This document shows positions 7,062-13,552 of a DNA stretch of 15,195 nt, one piece after another. The DNA is taken from positions 1 through 15,195 of the forward strand of contig JAICSL010000015.1 of the NCBI GenBank assembly GCA_025936955.1. The letters run 5' to 3'. This DNA comes from Nitrososphaeraceae archaeon. GTDB taxonomy: Archaea; Thermoproteota; Nitrososphaeria; Nitrososphaerales; Nitrososphaeraceae. Below the pieces are notes generated by a model that had not been told where the DNA came from, ran no database searches, and was given only the letters and a program-made list of their open reading frames with translations. A program made the translations under genes and the position numbers. Position 1 is the first letter of the stretch, and every line of letters begins with the position of its first letter.

Positions 7062-8327
7062 ATGAGTATATACAATTCTTTTGTAATAACTTTAGCATTT
7101 TTAGTTACATTGGCTTTAGTTTATTCTAATATGCCATTATCATATGCTGCACCTAATTTAGGTATCCCTATCTCTGCATCTGATGCAACAAGACCCGTGT
7201 CAATATCAGGCAATAACTCCCATTATACTCCTCCTTCTTCTGAACTAAGCTTTGATACCGCAAACATGACTCACCGGACAGCCAAAGAAGAATGGCAACC
7301 ACATCAAAGCCAAACTACAATTTCACAAGAATGGTGGTATGTTACAGCTCTGTTACATGATTCATCTGGTAATCGATACATGCTTTTTAACACAATTTTC
7401 AAATATGATGGTAAGGATATTCCTACGGTAAAGAGTGCACCACAATTTGCTATGCAGCTGGGCCCTAACAGAACCATTATTTCTCCTGCAGTCGAGTTAA
7501 GTAACTATGATACAGGCTTTCACTTTTTTGATAGTGATGGCGCAATAACAGGCCCAAATCAGCTATGGAACCCAAAAACCAATACATTGAGCTACAAGAC
7601 GCCTAATTACAGTGGTTCTTGGAGCTTTGATGGAGAAAATATGTCTTCAGTATTAAAATCTCCAAAACTATCATATGATTTGAATATGCAAGGAGGTAAG
7701 CAAGTAATGTGGACAAAGGATATAACTTTCAAGAAAGAAGGATTCCTCCAGCAAGGACTTGCTGGAAATGTAAGCTTCTATTATTCGCTTCCACGTCTAT
7801 TTATCTCTGGTAAGATGACATATCTTGATCAATCAGGTGCTAACAAGACAATAGATGTCGCAGGCCAGGGTTGGGTAGACCGACAATGGGGAGATTTTAA
7901 AACAGATGCATGGCAATGGAATTCTTTTCGATTTGACAACGGCGCAAGGATTAATCTATATGATTTTGCTAATGACTACAAAGTAGGAACATATCAGAAG
8001 CCCGATGGTTCGACTCAATGGCTTGACAACTTTACTATCAAGCAGAACGGATATGCAAAAGCGCCAAACGGGCAATGGGTAGCCCTTGGCTGGAGTTTTG
8101 ATTTCCCAGTTGATATCGAAGGTAGTAGGCATTATACTGTGACTCCATTTAGCAATAACGATTGGATTTGCAATTCTCCTGACTTTTGTTTTATCGAAGG
8201 AGCTGGGCAATTATCCAATGATACCTTGTCATCATCATCAACTGCCAAGACTGTCGGTAGCTCTGTGTTCGAGTCAATGGATATTCGCTTATTGAAGAAC
8301 GGGCCTTATGATATCAACCAACATTGA
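7062..8327 (+). CDS. Secreted CrtC/AttH-like lipocalin-fold protein
   Basis: A 421-residue exported protein related to the CrtC (carotenoid 1,2-hydratase) and AttH families, which share a double lipocalin-like beta-barrel. The N-terminus is a signal peptide: hydrophobic residues 7-21, cleavage near residues 29-30 (SYAA). The first domain starts with QEWWYVTALLHD at 89-100, matching the family EWWY motif. The second contains GQGWVDRQWGDF at 268-279 and WQW at 284-286, corresponding to the family GxxWxDxxWG signature; D273 is kept, while the His-Glu found in many CrtC enzymes is Arg-Gln here. Nine N-X-S/T sequons (NNS, NMT, NRT, NYS, NMS, NVS, NKT, NFT, NDT) suggest a glycosylated extracellular protein. 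C370 and C376 may form a disulfide. No carotenoid genes are nearby, so hydratase activity is uncertain; lipid or terpenoid binding is equally possible. Confidence 0.85.
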   Translation: MSIYNSFVITLAFLVTLALVYSNMPLSYAAPNLGIPISASDATRPVSISGNNSHYTPPSSELSFDTANMTHRTAKEEWQPHQSQTTISQEWWYVTALLHDSSGNRYMLFNTIFKYDGKDIPTVKSAPQFAMQLGPNRTIISPAVELSNYDTGFHFFDSDGAITGPNQLWNPKTNTLSYKTPNYSGSWSFDGENMSSVLKSPKLSYDLNMQGGKQVMWTKDITFKKEGFLQQGLAGNVSFYYSLPRLFISGKMTYLDQSGANKTIDVAGQGWVDRQWGDFKTDAWQWNSFRFDNGARINLYDFANDYKVGTYQKPDGSTQWLDNFTIKQNGYAKAPNGQWVALGWSFDFPVDIEGSRHYTVTPFSNNDWICNSPDFCFIEGAGQLSNDTLSSSSTAKTVGSSVFESMDIRLLKNGPYDINQH

Positions 8328-8358
8328 CATAATCAATTCGTGCCTGAAATTAAATCAC

Positions 8359-8374
8359 AATCAATCAATCAATC
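8359..8374. repeat. AATC tandem repeat (4 copies)
   Basis: Four perfect AATC units (plus AAT) lie 32 bases after the CrtC-like stop. A simple microsatellite, possibly variable in length between strains. No functional sign. Confidence 0.75.
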
Positions 8375-8444
8375 AATTCTATAGATTGTATTTTTAGATT
8401 GAATGTATCAATATGAATATGATGTCTTCTATACTATTACTATC

Positions 8445-8478
8445 CTAGATATCCAGGTTTTCACATCTGGATATCTAG
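8445..8478 (+). terminator. Perfect 12-bp inverted repeat followed by a T-rich tract
   Basis: CTAGATATCCAG (8445-8456) and CTGGATATCTAG (8467-8478) are exact reverse complements around a 10-base loop. A T-rich stretch at 8483-8505 follows, so on the plus strand this has the layout of a stem-loop terminator, about 117 bases after the CrtC-like stop. It could equally be a processed RNA structure or an element end. The strongest inverted repeat in the window. Confidence 0.6.
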
Positions 8479-8525
8479 ATATTTATATTTATTTTTTCTT
8501 CTCAAATAGAAGATTGTTAGGAAAA

Positions 8526-8549
8526 ATATGCGCTCCAATGAGCGCATAT
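8526..8549. other. Perfect 9-bp hairpin with 6-base loop
   Basis: ATATGCGCT (8526-8534) pairs fully with AGCGCATAT (8541-8549) around CCAATG. The GCGC core is unusual in this AT-rich spacer. It lies 47 bases after the 12-bp inverted repeat, so the two could be domains of one RNA. Confidence 0.6.
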
Positions 8550-8914
8550 AAAACTAGTAGATTTCAACATTATATTGTATTTATACAATTTTATATAATA
8601 ATGAAAACTCAAGTAGCCAATTATCATTTTGATATTTTACAGCTTGTTCAAAAAGTCACTGGAGGGATTCTTTATTAAATAAAAAATCTAGGAAGTATTC
8701 CACTAGGTATTCAGATAAGATCTGTTGTATTTTGATTCTTTTGTTGCGTTAGAATATATCTTGTCTTTCAATTCTGATTAATTGATACGCTTTGATCTGA
8801 TGATGATAGCTAACCGTATAGATAAAGATAATTTTCTTATATAACTCTACAATAGCACATTTGATAAATATCATTAATTACTTCTTTGCTTCTTACTAAA
8901 TATGTAAAACTAAA

Positions 8915-9235
8915 ATGAACAAACTTAAGAAAAGATCCATACTTAGTTTTATCATAACCTCCTCGATAATACAATCACTCATTATTGTTAGTAGTATAGA
9001 TGTAGCAAGCGCTACTATAGGCGATAAAAACGCCTGTAAAAATGGCTTCAGTCAAGGTGCAAAAGATTGGCAAACAAGACAAGCGTTTGATGGTAGCGTA
9101 TTTGATGAACATTCCACTACATACACAGACTGTTATCGAAATGGTTTTGTAACGACCTGTATGAACACTGGAATTAACAGAGAAACATGTGAGGAAGATG
9201 AAGATAACCAGTTCAACGTGCCTCAAGGGGATTGA
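8915..9235 (+). CDS. Small secreted four-cysteine protein
   Basis: I do not recognise a named family. The 106-residue product has a signal peptide: basic residues MNKLKKR, a hydrophobic stretch at about 9-27, and a cleavage site ASA near residue 33. The mature part of about 73 residues has four cysteines (C41, C73, C82, C92), enough for two disulfides. It contains repeated Asn/Gly-aromatic motifs (CKNGFSQGAKDW and CYRNGF), resembling small exported proteins with N-G-F/Y-x-x-G repeats that I recall from ammonia-oxidising archaea. The C-terminus is acidic (EEDEDNQ). It lies 587 bases after the secreted CrtC-like gene in the same direction, so two adjacent genes encode exported products. The ATG is the only start that gives a full signal peptide. 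Function unknown; an extracellular structural or binding role is a guess. Confidence 0.75.
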   Translation: MNKLKKRSILSFIITSSIIQSLIIVSSIDVASATIGDKNACKNGFSQGAKDWQTRQAFDGSVFDEHSTTYTDCYRNGFVTTCMNTGINRETCEEDEDNQFNVPQGD

Positions 9236-9347
9236 CCAAGTATGAAGACGAGATCCTGTTTCTTTAGCATGATCTGAAAATAATTGAACGATGTATAATT
9301 AAGTTCAGGGCTTGGAGCATCCAGCTGCCTGCAGATATGTTGAATTA

Positions 9348-9362
9348 TAATAATAATAATAA
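9348..9362. repeat. TAA tandem repeat (5 copies)
   Basis: Five perfect TAA units form a microsatellite in the spacer after the small secreted protein. No function is suggested by its position. Confidence 0.75.
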
Positions 9363-9430
9363 AACATAACAGGTAATTAATGTTTCAAAGCAACTTTCAA
9401 CTATAGTCTAATCCGTTTTGAAATGTCCTA

Positions 9431-9462
9431 CCTTAGTACAGTCTTCGGTACTATGTACTAGG
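9431..9462. other. Two mutually exclusive hairpins sharing AGTAC
   Basis: AGTAC at 9435-9439 can pair with GTACT at 9448-9452 or with GTACT at 9455-9459. The longer form extends to CC/GG at the base with one bulged T. The arrangement resembles an alternative-structure switch, but the stems are short and no coding region follows closely, so regulation is only a possibility. Confidence 0.35.
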
Positions 9463-9757
9463 ATCAGAGTAACACATCCTTGTAAAAAATGACAACATAA
9501 TAAAATTAAGAAATATACTTTAAAAAGAAACTAACTTCTAATGCGTTTGAATAAGAACTAATCAATATGAAGCCTGTTTCGTAGTTTTAGTTGAAAATAG
9601 CACAGGAGCAAAGCCACTTTATCTTTCTAAATCATTACATTAAATCTAAAACATAATTATTAAATGGCTCAAATCTTTCATTATCCTTACGCTGTAATCT
9701 GAAAATAAATTAATAAACTCTTATACCCTGTTGATATTAGTCTAGTCTAGAATTGGA

Positions 9758-10189
9758 TTGAAAGTTCTGCCTCATGTAATAAGAAATATCAATGAATTTA
9801 ACATACCTGCTGGGGATTTATATGGATATGCAATACTGTATTTTGGTGTAAATTTGATACTTATGTTTGACTATAGACTATCTTTTGATATAGAAGTCAA
9901 AAATTCAGACGAGCCTATACAGGTTTTAATTATCAGTAGAAAGAGTGTTCCTGCCTGGAAAGAGAAAAATTTTACAGATAAACAAAGCTCAGGATTTGAG
10001 GTATATTATAACAATCGTGGTATCAAATTTAATGATGTCTTTAGACCTAGTGTAAGTGATGCATATGCATTTATTTTGAATAACCGGGTTTCAGATTTCA
10101 AAGAAATAAAGGCTTTAGAAGTAACTTTGAATCATAATTGGCAACAGGAAGTAAAAGAATCTCAATTAAAAGATAGGGTAGGCAATTAG
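9758..10189 (+). CDS. Hypothetical beta-rich protein, possibly GOLD-like
   Basis: A 143-residue soluble protein without signal peptide. The pattern is that of a beta sandwich: alternating hydrophobic strands at about 30-38 (GVNLILMFD), 41-48 (LSFDIEVK), 53-60 (PIQVLIIS), 102-109 (AYAFILNN) and 118-124 (KALEVTL). The end DAYAFILNNRVSDFKEIKALEV resembles the last two strands of GOLD (p24-type) domains, where a Tyr-x-Phe-x-(Asp/Leu)-Asn turn precedes a Lys-x-(hydrophobic) strand, and an Asn-x-Trp follows. This is a fold-level resemblance that I hold weakly. The only workable start is the TTG at 9758: a TAG closes the frame at 9743 and the first ATG codon is inside the domain. No operon partner is close by; flanking spacers exceed 200 bases. 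Confidence 0.65.
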   Translation: MKVLPHVIRNINEFNIPAGDLYGYAILYFGVNLILMFDYRLSFDIEVKNSDEPIQVLIISRKSVPAWKEKNFTDKQSSGFEVYYNNRGIKFNDVFRPSVSDAYAFILNNRVSDFKEIKALEVTLNHNWQQEVKESQLKDRVGN

Positions 10190-10414
10190 AAGATGCATTA
10201 CTTGGTATCTTAGTTTAATCATTTAGTTACTATGGAGTTTAAACTATAGTGGTAATTCTAGTATTCTATACTGTCTGTTTTATTAATAGTATGCAGAAAT
10301 GGAATGCTATGGGAGTTTGTATAGAAATCTACAATATAATACATGGACTGGAATTTTGAGCTCTATTATTGTCCAATTTAATCTAAATATATTTTAGTTT
10401 ATTTATCTGTCAAA

Positions 10415-10765
10415 CTATCTATCAATATGCCATATTATCTTTTTATCGTCCATCTCGAGATTAGTCCTAGGATCTAGTGATGATTCTATTTCAATTTCTT
10501 GGCCAGTCCTTTCGTCCATATAATCCTGAAAGTCTTTATTATCATAAAATTCCCTGTATGGTCTTTTTGATTCTAAAAGACCGATACCAGATTTATGAAT
10601 AGTAGAAGTAAAGTTTATGGGAGTTTTAAATGCAATTCCTATGATATAATCTATAAACCACACTTCTTGGTTTTGAACTATATGAATATACTCTGCGTTT
10701 GCAGATGTCGAATTTGTAGTTGTTGATTGCTGCTTTCCTTGGTCTTCACTATTGCTCCCTAACAT
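10415..10765 (-). CDS. Hypothetical 116-residue protein
   Basis: I do not recognise this family. The N-terminus (residues 1-24) is Ser/Thr/Gln/Asn-rich and probably disordered. The rest looks folded, with YIHIVQNQEVWFIDYIIGIAFK at about 26-47 as a mixed strand region, a central ESKRPYREFYDNKDFQDYMDER segment that is charged and likely helical, and an acidic end. There is no signal peptide and no membrane helix. The amino acid mix is normal for a soluble protein, which is the main reason to accept it. It is alone on the minus strand, convergent with the beta-rich gene at 9758-10189. No TATA box is clear at the leaderless distance. It may be lineage-restricted. Confidence 0.55.
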   Translation of the reverse strand: MLGSNSEDQGKQQSTTTNSTSANAEYIHIVQNQEVWFIDYIIGIAFKTPINFTSTIHKSGIGLLESKRPYREFYDNKDFQDYMDERTGQEIEIESSLDPRTNLEMDDKKIIWHIDR

Positions 10766-11490
10766 CGCTAAATAAGTATTGTTGATTCATCCAGTTAAAT
10801 GCTACGCGAACTTAAACGCTAATAATCCAAGATGTACCCATATGTTTTCAAATTCGATGTATGCATGTATGTCAAAACCGGATAAAGAAAGATAAAGATC
10901 AGTATCTTGTATGCAATCGACAAATCATGATTATAATCATTTCAAGTTTTACCTTTGTTATATTATATAAGAATGAAAGAATACCAATACAAATAAGATC
11001 AATTCATTCTATGTTCATAACTGGCAAAATGATTAAGTATTGCAGAAAACGAATTCATGAGAGTTCGTGGATGCAAAAAGATTACTTTGAGTATATAATG
11101 GTGCATCTATAAGAGTAGCCTTATACCATTCTGAGAATAAGACACTAGGATACTCATTGAATTGCCCTGTATGTTTAAAATAGAATAGGATCGATATCAA
11201 GACTGTTAGCTTGGGAGAAGATGTTATTACTGTCTATCGAATAGAACTTGATTAAGTAAAGCGTATCAAAAGAAGATCTCTATCTAAAAGATGCACTGCT
11301 AGAATTTTGATAACAAGATTATGTGATCTAGCGTCAACAAATGCTTTAATATGCTGCAATATCAGAGAAAATGTTTAGAGATTAATTAATTTAGTTGCCA
11401 TCCAATATATAGCACTAATAAGAATGACTGTGAAACATACTCACTATCTTTTTCTTTTTATAATTTCCATGATATGACTTGAATGACGGC
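10766..11490. other. 725-base spacer, no supported gene
   Basis: This is the longest stretch without a supported gene. A plus-strand frame at 10861-11112 (83 codons) is rich in Ile, Arg, Lys and Met, lacks a family resemblance and has no promoter, so I do not annotate it. The rest is AT-rich sequence without strong hairpins, repeats or RNA signatures that I can see. Confidence 0.45.
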
Positions 11491-11793
11491 CTATTTGTCA
11501 TTATACAATTTGTCTATGGTAGATGCGAGTTTGACATCATATGTACTTATCGCTCCTCCCAAATCATGAGTTACTAAATCAATTCTGACATGATTGTACA
11601 CATTAGACCATTCAGGATGATGATTTATTTTTTCAGCTTCTAGTGCTATCTTGGTCATGAAACCAAATGCCTGAACAAACGTATCAAACTCAAAGCTTCT
11701 GTGTAATTTGTTGTCAATTATTTTCCATTCTTTAAGTTTTTGAAGTTCCTGTTGAAGCTCTGTTTCAGATAGTTTTCTATATTCGTCTGTCAT
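11491..11793 (-). CDS. phhB: Pterin-4a-carbinolamine dehydratase
   Basis: A 100-residue PCD/DCoH-family enzyme that dehydrates 4a-hydroxytetrahydropterin to the quinonoid dihydropterin. The family signature is complete: E54-x3-H58-H59-P60-x5-Y66-x9-H76 and then D86, with THD at 75-77 and GG at 79-80. The two histidines of HHP and H76 are the expected pterin-binding and catalytic residues, so the enzyme should be active. Length is normal for the family. The ATG at 11793 gives the standard N-terminal helix ([16 protein letters not shown]). No aromatic amino acid hydroxylase is visible nearby, so the role may lie in tetrahydropterin recycling for another enzyme or in cofactor protection. A TATA-like box lies about 23 bases upstream on the minus strand. 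Confidence 0.93.
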   Translation of the reverse strand: MTDEYRKLSETELQQELQKLKEWKIIDNKLHRSFEFDTFVQAFGFMTKIALEAEKINHHPEWSNVYNHVRIDLVTHDLGGAISTYDVKLASTIDKLYNDK

Positions 11794-11810
11794 ATCTTTT
11801 CTATATTAGA

Positions 11811-11820
11811 TATGTATTTT
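11811..11820 (-). promoter_or_regulatory. TATA-like box of the PCD gene
   Basis: On the minus strand the sequence reads AAAATACATA, centred about 23 bases before the ATG at 11793, close to leaderless spacing. The match to a TATA box is moderate. Confidence 0.4.
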
Positions 11821-12155
11821 AGTATTAATGTTCTGACCTTTATAATTGACTTTCTTTATGAAGGATCGATCAAATAACAAGATTTAGACAACTAATAAGA
11901 AAATTTATTCCTAGTATAATTGTAACTAGTTGCCAAATTTGATTGGTATATTCGAATTATGTAAAATAAAGACTTTTATACCCAATATCGGATACGAATG
12001 TCGAATATTACGTGAGAGAGGTCAAATCAAACTATGAGCATCTTGATACCGTTATCCGAATCCACGAGTTCTTTTTCTTGTATTGATGTGACCGTGCTGC
12101 AGCTTAATCCAAGTTCTCTACCAAAGTATAATCACTATTTGCAACGAAAATCCTT
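11821..12155. other. Divergent spacer between the PCD and epimerase genes
   Basis: The spacer holds a TTATAC-like stretch near 11975-11980 and a short open frame (12034-12195, 53 codons) whose TGA overlaps the epimerase ATG. Apart from these and the two promoters, I see no repeat, RNA gene or protein family. Confidence 0.4.
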
Positions 12156-12164
12156 TTGTATATC
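12156..12164 (+). promoter_or_regulatory. TATA-like box of the epimerase gene
   Basis: TTGTATATC is centred about 32 bases before the ATG at 12192, which places the transcript start a few bases before the start codon. It also argues against translation from the TTG at 12156, which would lie inside the box. Confidence 0.4.
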
Positions 12165-12191
12165 TGTCCTGGCGTGTTTATTACAGAGTTT

Positions 12192-13163
12192 ATGAGCAAG
12201 ATATTGGTCTCCGGTGGTGCAGGGTTCATAGGAAGTCATCTACTGGATAAGTTACTGTTATCTCATAAAAATAATAGTGTCATAGTTATTGATAATTTAA
12301 GTAATAGAAACAATAATTTTCATATTCCGCAGGATGGTAGTGATAATACAGATTTTGCTTTCTATAATGTAGATATACGAAACAGAAAAGCCATCCTAGA
12401 AGTGTTCAGACATGAAAAAATAATAGATGTGTGCATTCATCTAGCAGCAAAGATTAGCGTTGCAGATTCAATTTCAAATCCTTACGAAAATTTAGAAGTA
12501 AATGTCAACGGCACATTGAATTTACTTGAGGCATGTTCTGCTCACAAAGTAAAGAATTTTGTTTTTGCATCATCTGCTGCTGCTTATGGCGAACCAAAAC
12601 AACTACCAATAAGAGAAGATCATTTGTTAGATCCAACATCTGTATATGGTGCTAGTAAAGTGGCAGGTGAATCTCTTGTATCAGTATATACAAAATTAAA
12701 AAAAATAGAACGTGGAGTATGCCTTCGTTTTTTTAATGTGTATGGAAAAAACCAGTCTCCTGAATATGCCGGTGTAATCACGAGATTTATTGAGCGACTA
12801 TCTAAGGGACTTGCACCGGTAATCTATGGCGATGGCAAACAAACCAGAGATTTTATCTCAGTAAATGATATAGTTAGTGCCATATTGCTGGCTATCAAAT
12901 TAGGAGATAAAATATCTCGATATGATGTATTCAATATAGCAACAGGTAAAGCTGTTTGTATAAACGAACTCGCTCAACTAATGGTAAGACTTTCGGGCTA
13001 TGATTTAGAGCCTATTTATCAAGAAGAGCGAAAAGGAGACATAAAATATAACGAAGTTGATATAACAAAATCAAAAAATATTTTGGGTTTTGCTGCATCT
13101 TCAAATCTGGAATCAGATCTAGAGGCGGTGTTCAAACATCATGACAACTGTGCAAACTATTAG
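12192..13163 (+). CDS. NAD-dependent nucleotide-sugar epimerase/dehydratase (UDP-glucose 4-epimerase-like)
   Basis: A 323-residue extended short-chain dehydrogenase that probably interconverts UDP-hexoses at C4 in the cytoplasm, making precursors for surface glycans. The NAD motif is G8-x2-G11-x2-G14 in VSGGAGFIGSH, D34 at the end of the second strand fits the NAD ribose contact, and LAAKISV follows. The catalytic triad is S128 (FASSAAAYG), Y152 and K156 (YGASK), as in GalE. RFFNVYGKNQ and QTRDFISVNDI are typical substrate-domain motifs. I chose the ATG at 12192 because the Rossmann strand begins right after it; starting at the TTG at 12156 would add 12 residues not found in the family. Close relatives include UDP-glucuronate 4-epimerases and UDP-GlcNAc 4-epimerases, so the substrate is uncertain. 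It opens a glycan-related gene group. Confidence 0.9.
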   Translation: MSKILVSGGAGFIGSHLLDKLLLSHKNNSVIVIDNLSNRNNNFHIPQDGSDNTDFAFYNVDIRNRKAILEVFRHEKIIDVCIHLAAKISVADSISNPYENLEVNVNGTLNLLEACSAHKVKNFVFASSAAAYGEPKQLPIREDHLLDPTSVYGASKVAGESLVSVYTKLKKIERGVCLRFFNVYGKNQSPEYAGVITRFIERLSKGLAPVIYGDGKQTRDFISVNDIVSAILLAIKLGDKISRYDVFNIATGKAVCINELAQLMVRLSGYDLEPIYQEERKGDIKYNEVDITKSKNILGFAASSNLESDLEAVFKHHDNCANY

Positions 13164-13234
13164 TGTACTATGTGCAAACACTATCTATGGACTTGTCCCT
13201 AACTATAGAATAAATATTGTATATATGGACCCAC

Positions 13235-13450
13235 TCAATAATGATGGAATGTGGATTTCGATACTGTCTTTCTAATGTGGTAGGTTAGACGGATAAGCCC
13301 TGGAGGGCATTTTTTACCAGATTGGGCCTCTGCAGAGTTTATTCCAGTTAGCTTGTCGAAAGGAGATGAATACGAAGATATTGCTGCTATCGCCACTGTA
13401 TGACAATTATTCTCTTGTGTTTGGGTAGTAAGACTTTTGGTAGGGATCAT
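13235..13450 (-). pseudogene. Possible remnant of a small exported cysteine-containing protein
   Basis: A 71-residue frame contains VAIAAISSYSSPFDKLTGIN, then SAEAQSGKKCPPGLI, at about residues 19-53. The AEAQ followed by KKCPPGL looks like a signal-peptide cleavage site and the start of a small secreted protein of a kind I recall from thaumarchaea, but the upstream part is too polar to be a working signal peptide and the downstream part ends within about 20 residues. This fits a decayed gene or a chance frame. There is no positioned TATA box. Held weakly. Confidence 0.3.
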
Positions 13451-13520
13451 TAATGACTTTACCAGTTTAGGTATAAATGCGATTAGACGGTAAATTTATA
13501 CAAAATACCAGATATTGGGC

Positions 13521-13529
13521 AAATATACT
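13521..13529 (+). promoter_or_regulatory. TATA-like box of the glycosyltransferase gene
   Basis: AAATATACT is centred about 28 bases before the ATG at 13553, suitable for a leaderless or nearly leaderless transcript. A second AT-rich stretch, GTATATAAAA, directly abuts the ATG and is too close to serve for that start. Confidence 0.45.
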
Positions 13530-13552
13530 TATAGTACCAATCGTATATAAAA

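Larger units (their letters stand above)
8328..8914. other. 587-base structured spacer, no convincing gene
   Basis: This spacer holds an AATC microsatellite (8359-8374), a perfect 12-bp inverted repeat (8445-8478), a T-rich tract (8483-8505) and a perfect 9-bp hairpin (8526-8549). An open frame at 8403-8678 runs through both hairpins and is rich in Tyr, Ile and Phe with no family resemblance, so I treat it as chance. A TGATAAATA stretch at about 8862-8870 may be the promoter of the small secreted protein that follows. Confidence 0.55.
9236..9757. other. 522-base spacer with simple repeat and a small hairpin
   Basis: The region contains TAA x5 (9348-9362) and a set of competing small hairpins at 9431-9462. 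I see no protein-like frame. The promoter of the following TTG-start gene probably lies within the last 60 bases (CTTATAC near 9719-9725), but no box stands at an exact leaderless distance. Confidence 0.45.
13164..13552. other. 389-base spacer with a possible small-gene remnant
   Basis: Between the epimerase and the glycosyltransferase lies one frame of note on the minus strand (13235-13450) and the glycosyltransferase promoter at its right end. Nothing else is apparent. Confidence 0.4.

Noticed and set aside
8403..8678. 91-codon plus-strand frame after the CrtC-like gene
   Set aside because: It runs through two perfect hairpins, is dominated by Tyr, Ile and Phe, and has no motif or promoter; best explained as chance in AT-rich DNA.
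8796..8810. CTGATGATGA as a C/D box RNA motif
   Set aside because: A C-like box is present, but I could not find a properly spaced D'/C'/D set around it.
10861..11112. 83-codon plus-strand frame
   Set aside because: Ile/Arg/Lys/Met-rich with no domain pattern, no positioned TATA box and no recognisable family.
12156..12191. TTG at 12156 as the epimerase start
   Set aside because: It adds 12 residues before the Rossmann strand and lies within the TATA-like box; the ATG at 12192 matches the family start.
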